Positions 7,972-15,900 of a stretch of DNA of 38,636 nt are shown one piece after another. A program made the translations under genes and the position numbers. Position 1 is the stretch's first letter, and the number at the start of each line of letters is the position of its first letter. This stretch comes from Helicobacteraceae bacterium. Its GTDB lineage: Bacteria; Campylobacterota; Campylobacteria; Campylobacterales; SZUA-545. A model generated the notes under the pieces. That model saw nothing but the letters and a program-made list of their open reading frames with translations, had not been told where the DNA came from and did not search any database. Where the stretch lies: positions 1-38,636 of the forward strand of contig JAITUT010000094.1 of the NCBI GenBank assembly GCA_031286325.1. Reading direction: 5' to 3'.

Positions 7972-8916
7972 TTACCTTTCCTTTATTTTCAATATCCGAA
8001 TAAATCCGAACAAGTAATACTTTGTTTTGTTCCCATATCGTTTAATTTTCATAATTGGCAATCCCAGAAAAGACGCAATACGCACTGAACTTTTATCCGT
8101 ATGATTGCTTATATATCCCGCCAAGTTCGACACCATTTCTTTGTATAACACCAGCCAATCGCGAACAAATATATAATTCATTTGTAGAGGTTCTATCCCC
8201 ATTTTCTTCCAAAACTGCATCTGCCATACTTCAAAACAATAAAAATTATTAACATCAATGTTATTGTCAAAATCTTTATATAACGATACCGCTTTATCGG
8301 CATTCTTAGGCTCTGCAAAATAAATTAAATCACTGCCCGCAACGATACGTGGATCTTCTATGCCGAATTTTCCACGAAAAGGATTGTATGCGTAATACAG
8401 ACCATTTTCAGGCTTTTCAAAACCAAATTCATCATATAATGACAAGATACTGTCTATTTTTATCGGATTAAGGAATAATATATCAGGACGTGTGATAAAC
8501 ACATAATCATATTTTGTTGCCGTTTCATTTTCGTATTCTTGTCTTAATTCTGAACCGCGAAAAAGCGTATATGCGATATTCAAACATCCTTTGATAGAGC
8601 GTTTTCCTTTACCCAGTTTTTCAATAATAATCAACTCGTCCCTATCTTGTTGAGATGTTATTGATATTTTTTTTGGATTATAAGCTTTTTTGACCCTATC
8701 TATTTGTATGTCTGTTAATTTTTCTGGAACAGAAGTTCCATCTTGGCGATAACTGACTGTATTGTGATCATGTTGATCCCAAGTATGAATAAATATATCA
8801 ATCTCATACCCATCTTCTTTATTCGGCTCAATAACATTTTTCTTAAAATTTTCAAATGTATGTTCAAACGTCCTCAAATGCCCGAATAGTTGTATCGCCA
8901 AGCGTTTCGCTATCAT
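7972..8916 (-). CDS. Glycosyltransferase-like protein, GHLRTF/HTW family, copy 1
   Basis: The 314-residue protein starts MIAKRLAIQLFGHLRTFEHT and carries DIFIHTW near residue 42 and YDYVFITRPDILFLNP near 130-145. Both motifs recur in the proteins at 8913-9752 and 13765-14715. The RPD motif probably takes the place of a metal-binding DxD, which would make this a GT-A-like enzyme. The longer reading frame runs back to 9159 but crosses the previous gene. ATG 8916 is the real start because the family motif begins there and it overlaps the previous stop as ATGA. The region is AT-rich. The donor sugar is unknown. Confidence 0.75.
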   Translation of the reverse strand: MIAKRLAIQLFGHLRTFEHTFENFKKNVIEPNKEDGYEIDIFIHTWDQHDHNTVSYRQDGTSVPEKLTDIQIDRVKKAYNPKKISITSQQDRDELIIIEKLGKGKRSIKGCLNIAYTLFRGSELRQEYENETATKYDYVFITRPDILFLNPIKIDSILSLYDEFGFEKPENGLYYAYNPFRGKFGIEDPRIVAGSDLIYFAEPKNADKAVSLYKDFDNNIDVNNFYCFEVWQMQFWKKMGIEPLQMNYIFVRDWLVLYKEMVSNLAGYISNHTDKSSVRIASFLGLPIMKIKRYGNKTKYYLFGFIRILKIKER

Positions 8917-9752
8917 AATTTCTCCAATATTTTCTTCATCCAGCTTTTGCGGGCGGCTACACGGACAAAAACCCATTCTCTGCCATGTATATAATTCAAA
9001 GTTATGACTGACAGCTCGCATTTGGTGCGCCAATACAGGTTTATGAAAACTTCGTGATTGTAAAACCCGTATTTGTCCAAACACTCGTCTAAACATTCCC
9101 ATATGCCCATGGCTTTCGTCATTGAAAGGCCGGAGCCGAAAACAAACACATCCTTGCAACCGCCGTAAATCCCCCCTTCAGCTTCCGCCCGTCCCAAATG
9201 CTCGCTTTCCGATTGAAGAAACATGATCCCTCCTAAATTGTCATAATCGGCGGACAGGCTGATGCAAGTGAATATCATCGACAGGCATCGGTTTCGTATC
9301 CCTGTGTAGAATTCATATATTTTTACGATATCCAATGGCTGGCGAAATTCGACGTCCATCGAAATCGCATAGTCATATAGAATACCGTTTTCCTCTTCGT
9401 ATTCCGCTCGTAAACGGGCGGCGGCATACATGGTGTAGTACTGTTTATAGATCTGGTCATATGGATAATTTGTTCTGGTGCAAACTTGAAGGACGTTTTT
9501 TCCGGGCTTCATGTTTTTTTGCTGTTCGATCAAAAGTTTTACGGGCTTATATTTTTTCTTTATGTATTCAATGTCCTGCGGCGAAAGCGGCTTTTTTTGG
9601 ATATGGTCGTTTTCGCTCCAGGTGTGTATGAATATATCGACGGTATGCCCGGCATTGATAAGCGTGCGCACTATGCACCGGTCGAAAGAACTGTACGTAC
9701 GGCGGAATGATCTTGCGTGTCCGAAAAGTTGCACCGCAATTCTCTTATTCAT
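8913..9752 (-). CDS. Glycosyltransferase-like protein, GHLRTF/HTW family, copy 2
   Basis: The 279-residue protein starts MNKRIAVQLFGHARSFRRTY, with DIFIHTWSENDH and YDYAISMDVEFRQPLD in the positions where the paralogues have HTW and RPD. The RPD motif is altered here to MDVEF, so its activity or donor may differ. The ATG lies 14 bases after the pyruvyltransferase-like gene, with only a weak ribosome site. It overlaps the next paralogue by four bases, which suggests tandem duplication and divergence. Confidence 0.72.
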   Translation of the reverse strand: MNKRIAVQLFGHARSFRRTYSSFDRCIVRTLINAGHTVDIFIHTWSENDHIQKKPLSPQDIEYIKKKYKPVKLLIEQQKNMKPGKNVLQVCTRTNYPYDQIYKQYYTMYAAARLRAEYEEENGILYDYAISMDVEFRQPLDIVKIYEFYTGIRNRCLSMIFTCISLSADYDNLGGIMFLQSESEHLGRAEAEGGIYGGCKDVFVFGSGLSMTKAMGIWECLDECLDKYGFYNHEVFINLYWRTKCELSVITLNYIHGREWVFVRVAARKSWMKKILEKL

Positions 9753-9766
9753 TTTTTGCTCACACT

Positions 9767-10687
9767 TTACTTTAACGTCAAGGCATTTTCTAATAACTCT
9801 ATCATATCGCTTTTTCTTGCCTCTATAATTATGTGCGTTTTTTCCAATTGTTCATAAGAATATGTTCTTTTTGAAAGAGTCATTTCGATTTCCCCAAATA
9901 ATGCGCTTCTGCCGTTGCCGTCGCTATCATACCCGCGATATTCGAACGGCACTCCATAGCATGTGCAAACAACTGCCGTATGAATTCTATTTGTAATGAC
10001 AAATTTTGCGTTGGAAAATATTTTGAATAAGGTATCCCAATAACCATGATATAAGAATCCTGGCACATCAGAATATTTTGTAGCCGTGTTTTCAACAACA
10101 TAAACATCTTTATATTTTGATTTTAGATCATTTTGTGCTTTTTTTATATCTTTGATATGATGCTCTATTAAATCTAAATTGATGACGGCATAATCACCAC
10201 TAAAACCAGTATTGTTGAATGAATCTTTTACAAAAAATGCACAATCTATGCCACTAAATACATTTTCCGCCCCATTGAAAAACCCATAAGTTGCGCTATC
10301 ACGTGTAAAGATATAATCATATTTTGTCGCCAATTCTTGACATAACTGTTTATCAAAATCGTCGTATTGATATGCCCCGGCTCCCAACAGAATCTTTTTG
10401 CATTGCAACTTCGCTAGGCTTAATAAACATGATTTTGTATATTTAGAAATAATAGAGCCAGAAAACACAAAAACCATATCGCACTCTTTGTTAATAAAAT
10501 CCGCATCATTTGGCAATAGTGGCTCCGACGGATATTTATAATTATGTTCAATGCAACTATCGAAGAATTCAAATGTATAAAAATTTGCATTCGGAAACAC
10601 TTGACGAACCAGGAATTCTCCTCCCGCATTTATAAATTCATTGCCAACATTCAAGTTCCCACTACATTTTATTAAGGCAATTTTCAT
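9767..10687 (-). CDS. Polysaccharide pyruvyltransferase-family protein
   Basis: The 306-residue protein has the family pattern: an N-terminal NVGNEFINAGGEFLVRQ, then ILLGAGAYQYDD, IFTRDSATYGFF and the C-terminal FVITNRIHTAVVCTCYGVPF. Members add ketal pyruvate to sugars from phosphoenolpyruvate or act as GT-B-like transferases in capsule and LPS synthesis. GAAAGGATAG precedes ATG 10687. The AT-rich composition matches the downstream glycosyltransferases. Which sugar it decorates is unknown. Confidence 0.82.
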   Translation of the reverse strand: MKIALIKCSGNLNVGNEFINAGGEFLVRQVFPNANFYTFEFFDSCIEHNYKYPSEPLLPNDADFINKECDMVFVFSGSIISKYTKSCLLSLAKLQCKKILLGAGAYQYDDFDKQLCQELATKYDYIFTRDSATYGFFNGAENVFSGIDCAFFVKDSFNNTGFSGDYAVINLDLIEHHIKDIKKAQNDLKSKYKDVYVVENTATKYSDVPGFLYHGYWDTLFKIFSNAKFVITNRIHTAVVCTCYGVPFEYRGYDSDGNGRSALFGEIEMTLSKRTYSYEQLEKTHIIIEARKSDMIELLENALTLK

Positions 10688-10689
10688 AA

Positions 10690-11022
10690 TTATCTATCCT
10701 TTCTTAAATACTTATCGTTGTTCGCGCCGGGGATTTTTACAACGACATTTGTCGTGCCATCTTCCATACATTCGAAGTCTGTCGCCTCGTTCGGCTCCAT
10801 AACGATAATATCGCCCGCATTATATTCGACGCCGTTCATTTTAACGCGGCCGGTTATAATAGCCGTGTATTCGGTCGCTATTTTATGATAATGAGATTCC
10901 TCATAGTCGCCTTTTTTATAAGACTTGACGGCGACTTCGCAATCATTCGTTTTAAGCAGAGATGGACTGAAGTTCCCTATAAACCAGCCGCCTTTCATAT
11001 TCGATAATTTATCGATCTTCAT
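10690..11022 (-). CDS. Small cupin-domain protein
   Basis: This 110-residue single-domain protein has cupin motif 1 as ESHYHKIATEYTAIITGRV and motif 2 around GDIIVMEPNEATDFECMEDG. The histidines of HYH and the glutamate two turns later are the usual metal ligands. Single-domain cupins in sugar operons are often isomerases, epimerases or binding proteins; nothing here decides which. Its ATG overlaps the stop of the upstream nucleotidyltransferase-like gene. Confidence 0.8.
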   Translation of the reverse strand: MKIDKLSNMKGGWFIGNFSPSLLKTNDCEVAVKSYKKGDYEESHYHKIATEYTAIITGRVKMNGVEYNAGDIIVMEPNEATDFECMEDGTTNVVVKIPGANNDKYLRKDR

Positions 11023-11753
11023 TTCGAATGCCTTTTGTCGTTAAGCTCCATTATGTATTCCGCCATCTGAGCTTCGGTTTTAAGCGGATGGAATTTGTCG
11101 TTGCAAATTTTGCGCACGGCTATTTTCTTTTGCTTCAAAATCATCTCGTTCAACGTTTGCGAAATATAGAAACTTCCGTTGATAAGATTATCCTTGCGGA
11201 TAACTTCCTTCGCGCATTCCACAAAATCGCGCCCGCGCCTGAAATAATAAAACGATACTAGCGCGTTTTTGCTTATCGGCACTTTTTCGCTAAATTCTAT
11301 TGGAGTTCCGTCTTTATCTGTTTTCACAAACGAATAGCGCGGATGGACAGAGTTAAAAGACACGACCCCAGCGTCGGCATTCGCCCTACGGAATTCGTTT
11401 ATAATTTCGGCTCCGTCTTCTTCCATAAAATCGTCGATTGCCATCAAAATCAACTCTTCGTCGTTCTCTATATATTCCGCTCCAAGAAGCGCGGTACAGA
11501 TCGCCCCCTTTGTTTGAGCCATAATTGGAATCACAATGGCGGCTGGGTCTATCTGCTTGATAACGGAATCCGAATGAAATCGTTTTATTTCGGATTCTCG
11601 AACGCAAAATAGCAGTTGTTGCGATTGGGCTCCCTTCGTATATTCTACTTGCTGCTCCAAAACCGTCTTTTCGTTGAATTCGGTAAGATACAGCGGGTAT
11701 TGTTCTTTATTGGTGTCGGGATGTATTCCGCCCATCAAAAACATTGTATTCAT
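11019..11753 (-). CDS. Nucleotidyltransferase-like protein with an altered active site
   Basis: The 244-residue protein resembles the intact nucleotidyltransferase at 13006-13764: both share an ICTALL/VCTALL segment, a RGRD/EGRD segment and a similar C-terminal half. The N-terminal signature is changed. Where the intact protein has MAGRGSRF and LPKPLIP, this one has LMGGIHPDTNK and EQYPLYL, so the catalytic arginine and lysine appear to be missing. It may be a non-catalytic partner or use different chemistry. GGGGGAG precedes the ATG. It overlaps the HAD gene upstream and the cupin gene downstream. Confidence 0.7.
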   Translation of the reverse strand: MNTMFLMGGIHPDTNKEQYPLYLTEFNEKTVLEQQVEYTKGAQSQQLLFCVRESEIKRFHSDSVIKQIDPAAIVIPIMAQTKGAICTALLGAEYIENDEELILMAIDDFMEEDGAEIINEFRRANADAGVVSFNSVHPRYSFVKTDKDGTPIEFSEKVPISKNALVSFYYFRRGRDFVECAKEVIRKDNLINGSFYISQTLNEMILKQKKIAVRKICNDKFHPLKTEAQMAEYIMELNDKRHSK

Positions 11754-12385
11754 TTTGCTCCCCCTTCAATTTGCGCGATACGGGTTTTGATATTGTCATA
11801 ATTCACGTCGTTCACGCTTTTGATGGTTAAAAGATGTCCGCCGCTTGCCATTGCCGCCTTGATTCCGTTTTCATTATCTTCGCAAATAAGACATTCTTCA
11901 GGCTTCAAGCCCATCTTAGCCATCGCAGTTAGATATATCTCAGGATCGGGCTTTGCGTTTTTTACATCTTGATTTGATACCATAAATTCCAAATATTGCT
12001 TCAGTTTGGAATAATCCATCATCATCTCAATCGTCATTCGAATAGAATTGGAACAGCAGGCTAGGCGATAGCCCTCGGACTTTAACTTCGACAACGCTAA
12101 TTCATGGTTAAATCGGGGTCGACATTGCTCGTATATAATCTCAACCGTATATTGTTGTTTCATTTCGTTTATGAAATTATGCAACTTTTCTGGCAAACCT
12201 TTTTCCGCTGTCAGCTTTTGCAACTTTATTTTTGTCGGTAAGCCGTCATAACTAGAAAGATGTTCCGAGCGAGTAATTTCATAGCCGAATAAAGCCAGCG
12301 CCTTGTTCAACGACTCGTAATGCCAGTCCTTTGCTTCTATAAGAACGCCGTCCATATCAAATAGAATGGCTTTAATTTTCGCCAT
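11750..12385 (-). CDS. HAD-family phosphatase or phosphomutase
   Basis: The 211-residue protein has HAD motif I in FDMDGVLIEAKDWHYESLN, motif II in CCSNS, and motif III/IV in KPDPEIYL and CEDNENGIKAA. It falls in the beta-phosphoglucomutase/phosphoglycolate phosphatase type with a helical cap. The frame is open back to 12445, but ATG 12385 follows AAGGAG and begins at the conserved start, so I chose it. It overlaps the GDPD gene by 14 bases. With the neighbouring nucleotidyltransferase it probably makes or trims a phosphorylated precursor. Confidence 0.85.
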   Translation of the reverse strand: MAKIKAILFDMDGVLIEAKDWHYESLNKALALFGYEITRSEHLSSYDGLPTKIKLQKLTAEKGLPEKLHNFINEMKQQYTVEIIYEQCRPRFNHELALSKLKSEGYRLACCSNSIRMTIEMMMDYSKLKQYLEFMVSNQDVKNAKPDPEIYLTAMAKMGLKPEECLICEDNENGIKAAMASGGHLLTIKSVNDVNYDNIKTRIAQIEGGAK

Positions 12386-13001
12386 AAAAGAACTCCTTCG
12401 CTTTTTCGGGATAATCGGTGCAAAGTAAAAGTTTTTCGGAATCAAAACTTTTACAATTCTTGATTATTTTCCATTGTTTATCGGTTTCGCGTTTATGCAA
12501 GTCGGCGGATACGATACAAACGGACTTTCCGACTAGGATTAAATCGTCGATCGTATCCGCGCCATACCAGTCGGAGTTAAAGCAGTCCAACCATACGCCC
12601 GCCGCCTTATTCAAAAGAACAGGTGTTGGAAGAATATCGGAAAGTCCGGTAAAGACGCGTACGGCGCGTTTCATTTGAAGCGCCATATCGGGAATAGACA
12701 TATCGAAAGTAAAGTAGTTGTTATGTTTATATTTAACCAGCAATTCTATAATCGCGTCAATCAAGCCGTCCGCCTTGATATTTAACGCCAGCGGCAAGTC
12801 GCGTCCATTCATTATCCGCAGGACTTCCTCAAACAACATCTCACCGCCTTTTGGCATATCATGGGAAATCACGATTTTCCCGTCGGCGTCGCGCAGATCG
12901 GTTTCCGTGCCGAAACCCATATTGAAAGACCGCTCAAAAGCGGCGCGGCTATTACGCTCGTTCAGCTCTTTCCAATATCCGCGGTGCGATAGGATTATCA
13001 T
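12372..13001 (-). CDS. Glycerophosphodiester phosphodiesterase-like protein
   Basis: The 209-residue protein shows the GDPD active-site start: ILSHRGYW (catalytic His), ETDLRDADGKIVISHD (Glu/Asp metal ligands and second His). The usual downstream E-x-K appears as LALNIKADG, so the third metal-ligand glutamate may be replaced by asparagine. It is shorter than typical GDPD enzymes (about 240 or more). Sitting between a nucleotidyltransferase and a HAD phosphatase, it may act on a phosphodiester-linked sugar or polyol intermediate rather than on lipid. That role is inference. Confidence 0.78.
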   Translation of the reverse strand: MIILSHRGYWKELNERNSRAAFERSFNMGFGTETDLRDADGKIVISHDMPKGGEMLFEEVLRIMNGRDLPLALNIKADGLIDAIIELLVKYKHNNYFTFDMSIPDMALQMKRAVRVFTGLSDILPTPVLLNKAAGVWLDCFNSDWYGADTIDDLILVGKSVCIVSADLHKRETDKQWKIIKNCKSFDSEKLLLCTDYPEKAKEFFYGEN

Positions 13002-13005
13002 TTTA

Positions 13006-13764
13006 TTATTCGTTTCCTTTCTTCACTCGTTGCGAAATCGGATGGGCGATAAAGAAATCCAAATCTTTCGGGATACCCAATCCATACATTCCGTTGTATT
13101 CTTCCCCGATCGGATAAATGCCGATTTTCTTTCCTTCTTTGACGAGATAATTATAGCAGGGGCAAGTATAGAACTCGTTATTGACGCGAATATCGTCTTT
13201 TATCATCTGTTCGGCTGAACGAACTAAATCGCGACCTTCTTTGAAATTGAATATCCCAACGGTAGCGTCTGGCGATATAACTTTCTTCTCGGCGGTCTCG
13301 ACGACCAGCTCATCCTCGTCCGTCCTAGCATAAGACCATTTTGGGTCTTGCGATTTCATTGTCATAATCATTCCGTCAAGGTTTCGGGAATTCATAGCGT
13401 CCAAGTATTCGTTTATGTCAAAGTCAATAAACTGGTCGGAGTTCGCGTTCATAAGCGGCTCGTCATTGTCAAAGAACTTCTTCGCTAAAAGCGCCGTGCA
13501 AACCTGTCCTTCGGTAATTCCGTTGATTCCGATAATCTCGACGTTCTTTGCATAGGATTTCAATTTCGGGGTCAGATCGTATTTGTCAATATGTTCCCGC
13601 TGAGCGACGAAAATAAAGCGATGTTCGCATTTCGGAGCAAGATTATCAACCACAACCTTTATCATAGGAACGCCGTGTATGGGGATAAGCGGTTTCGGCA
13701 GTTCATATCCCGCTTCCGCAAATCGGCTCCCGCGACCAGCCATAGGCAATACTATATTTAGCAT
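13006..13764 (-). CDS. Sugar-phosphate nucleotidyltransferase
   Basis: This 252-residue NTP-transferase fold has an intact signature MAGRGSRF at about residues 8-15, ELPKPLIPIHGVPMI with the conserved lysine, and NSDQFIDFD as the metal/base-binding site. It should activate a phosphorylated sugar or polyol as an NDP derivative; the nucleotide and sugar are not evident. It starts directly after the stop of the preceding glycosyltransferase. A paralogue with a damaged signature lies two genes downstream. Confidence 0.85.
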   Translation of the reverse strand: MLNIVLPMAGRGSRFAEAGYELPKPLIPIHGVPMIKVVVDNLAPKCEHRFIFVAQREHIDKYDLTPKLKSYAKNVEIIGINGITEGQVCTALLAKKFFDNDEPLMNANSDQFIDFDINEYLDAMNSRNLDGMIMTMKSQDPKWSYARTDEDELVVETAEKKVISPDATVGIFNFKEGRDLVRSAEQMIKDDIRVNNEFYTCPCYNYLVKEGKKIGIYPIGEEYNGMYGLGIPKDLDFFIAHPISQRVKKGNE

Positions 13765-14715
13765 TTATATCCCCTTCTTTGTTTCTTCATGACCGGGATT
13801 GCCGATAGCTATATCAAAGGCGTAAATCCCGAACAAATTCAGTTGCAGACTGATAATCTGGCGCATCATTCGCGGAAACAGCCACAATAAGAGATATTTT
13901 TTTCGTATATGTAATTTTATAATGAGGTTGCTAATTTTTACTCTCGCATGTCGAAAAATTTCCCAGTCGCGCTCTTTTTTGTAATCCAATATGTAATAAG
14001 GCGTCCACCCACGCTCTACTACCAATTTTGTTAGTTCGTATTCGGGGCAATAAGCGAGGATAGTGTTCGGCTCGAAACGATTGACGCATTGCTCGGTATT
14101 TTTTATAACATCGGACATAACCGTAGGTTCCGCAAAAAATAAAATATCCGTTCCGCCGAACGATTCTAAGCCCGTAATAGCCGGCACGACTGGATTTGAT
14201 AAAGTAAAGAATCCGCGAGATATTTTCTCTTTCGGATATATCTCTAAAACTTTTCCTATATTCAATGGCTTTTTTAGCCAAATATCCGGTCGAACGAATA
14301 ATACAAAATCGTATTTTATTTTGTTCTTTTCGGCATATTCTTCGCGCAAGGCGTTTGACTTACGCATACTACTAAACATTGCGTCATATCCAAAAATAGC
14401 CATAGTATAGATTTCGCTGTTGTCATGATGCTTTGCTTTTATAAGCCCTTTGTCTAACGGCTCTTGTTTTTCAATTTTGAGTCCCTTAAACTCTCCGTAG
14501 GCGCCGATAATTTTATCTTCCTTTGTTTCTCCATTCGTTTTCCGCGCATTATGCCATGCCTTTGTAGTATGGTCGAGCGTAGACCATGTATGCATAAATA
14601 AATCGCAGTCGTATTTATCCAATAAGTTTTTACATAAAAAAGGGGCGCATTTATTGAATGTGCGCAAGTGTCCGAAGAAACAAACGGCGATTTTAAGACT
14701 TGTCTTTTTTCTCAT
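13765..14715 (-). CDS. Glycosyltransferase-like protein, GHLRTF/HTW family, copy 3
   Basis: The 316-residue protein has KIAVCFFGHLRTF near the start, DLFMHTWSTLDHT near residue 40 and YDFVLFVRPDIWLKKPLN near 140-155, as in the copies at 7972-8916 and 8913-9752. GGAGG just before ATG 14715 is a strong ribosome site. Its DNA is less AT-rich than the other two copies, so the family members may have separate histories. It follows a recombinase relic and precedes the nucleotidyltransferase module. Confidence 0.77.
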   Translation of the reverse strand: MRKKTSLKIAVCFFGHLRTFNKCAPFLCKNLLDKYDCDLFMHTWSTLDHTTKAWHNARKTNGETKEDKIIGAYGEFKGLKIEKQEPLDKGLIKAKHHDNSEIYTMAIFGYDAMFSSMRKSNALREEYAEKNKIKYDFVLFVRPDIWLKKPLNIGKVLEIYPKEKISRGFFTLSNPVVPAITGLESFGGTDILFFAEPTVMSDVIKNTEQCVNRFEPNTILAYCPEYELTKLVVERGWTPYYILDYKKERDWEIFRHARVKISNLIIKLHIRKKYLLLWLFPRMMRQIISLQLNLFGIYAFDIAIGNPGHEETKKGI

Positions 14716-14936
14716 TGTGCCTCCATATAATAAACACTTTTGCTTTGCGCAAAATCGTCGGAACGCTAACTTTCAATTTGTTTGCCATTCTTATTTTCCG
14801 CATTCCCAATTTTAGTATTCTTTCGATTTCTTCGCTCTTTTCGTCATGTTTCTTTCTTTTTGTTGCTTTCCATTGGCTCTCCAAGCGTCAATCCGGACGC
14901 GCGATGAATTGCCAATACTTCTTTCACTTGCCATAT
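14693..14936 (-). pseudogene. Relic of a resolvase/invertase C-terminal (HTH) part
   Basis: Between galE and the next gene two overlapping minus frames look like one broken protein. The first (14936 to 14844) ends HRASGLTLGEPMESNKKK, resembling the linker LGRPxGS of serine recombinases. The second (14884 to 14693) reads KHDEKSEEIERILKLGM and then MANKLKVSVPTILRKAK, resembling their C-terminal helix-turn-helix. One frameshift near 14850-14860 would join them. No catalytic domain is present. It could instead be a chance small ORF; the continuity of the family pattern across the shift argues against that. Confidence 0.5.
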
Positions 14937-14937
14937 C

Positions 14938-15900
14938 TTAAAACTTCCTTTCATTTTCCCACGCCCAAGCGTCGGAGATAATTTCTTCTATATTCTTTTC
15001 GGGAATCCAGCCTAGCGCTTCGCGAGCTTTACCGCTTGTAGCGAATAGGCGAGCGGGGTCGCCGTCGCGTCTTGCCGCCCAATTTACAGGGCATTTTTTG
15101 CCGCTTACTTTTTCGGAAACAGCGATAATTTCCTTTACGCTTGTGCCGACGCCAGTTCCAAGGTTGAGCGCGCCCGTGAAATCGCCGAGTTTTTCGATCG
15201 CTAGCCTGTGCGCGTTGGCAAGGTCTAAAACGTGGATATAGTCGCGGATACAAGTTCCATCTGGCGTGCCATAATCCGTTCCGAACACGTTTATTGCTCC
15301 GCCGCCCATAATAGAACGAAGTACCAGCGGAATAAGGTGCGTTTCGGGATTATGGCTTTCGCCAATTCCAAACGCCGCGCCCGCCGCATTGAAATAACGC
15401 AAAGCAATCCAGCGCAAGCCATAGGCTCGTTCGTAATCGGCGAAGACCTTTTCAATCATAAGTTTTGATTGCCCGTAAGGATTGATAGGGTTTTGCGGGT
15501 GCGTTTCGTCAATCGGCGTGTATTCTGGCTCGCCATAAGTCGCGCAAGTCGAGGAAAACACGATATTTTTGACATTGACCGCCAACATAGCGTCAAGGAG
15601 GTTTATTGTCCCAACTACATTATTGCGGTAGTATTTTGCAGGCTCTTTGACGGATTCGCCAACATAGGCAAACGCCGCGAAATGAATTACGGCGTCAAAT
15701 TTGTATTTTTTGAATAACGCTTCCAGTTGCGAAGGCGACGCCAAATCCACTTTTTCGAAAGAAACGCCTTTGGGTATGGATTCTTTATGCCCATAAATCA
15801 AATTATCCGCAACGATCGGGTTATACCCCATTGTTTTTAGATGATACGTCGTATGGCTTCCAATATATCCTGCGCCGCCAAATACCAGTATATTTTTCAT
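14938..15900 (-). CDS. galE: UDP-glucose 4-epimerase
   Basis: This 320-residue SDR-family enzyme has GGAGYIGSH (NAD site) at residues 8-16, Ser/Thr in FSSTCATYGEP, and the catalytic pair Tyr142/Lys146 in PYGQSK. It interconverts UDP-glucose and UDP-galactose, or possibly UDP-xylose and UDP-arabinose given the upstream UDP-xylose-type gene. It overlaps the ugd stop by four bases (ATGA) and the two are certainly one transcript. It ends against the recombinase relic. Confidence 0.94.
   Translation of the reverse strand: MKNILVFGGAGYIGSHTTYHLKTMGYNPIVADNLIYGHKESIPKGVSFEKVDLASPSQLEALFKKYKFDAVIHFAAFAYVGESVKEPAKYYRNNVVGTINLLDAMLAVNVKNIVFSSTCATYGEPEYTPIDETHPQNPINPYGQSKLMIEKVFADYERAYGLRWIALRYFNAAGAAFGIGESHNPETHLIPLVLRSIMGGGAINVFGTDYGTPDGTCIRDYIHVLDLANAHRLAIEKLGDFTGALNLGTGVGTSVKEIIAVSEKVSGKKCPVNWAARRDGDPARLFATSGKAREALGWIPEKNIEEIISDAWAWENERKF

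Noticed and set aside
8917-9159. N-terminal extension of the glycosyltransferase at 7972-8916
   Set aside because: It reads across the previous gene in another frame, and the family motif starts at the Met encoded at 8916.
14693-14884. Independent 63-residue gene before the glycosyltransferase
   Set aside because: It would use a TTG start without a ribosome site and overlaps the next gene. It reads better as part of a frameshifted recombinase relic.
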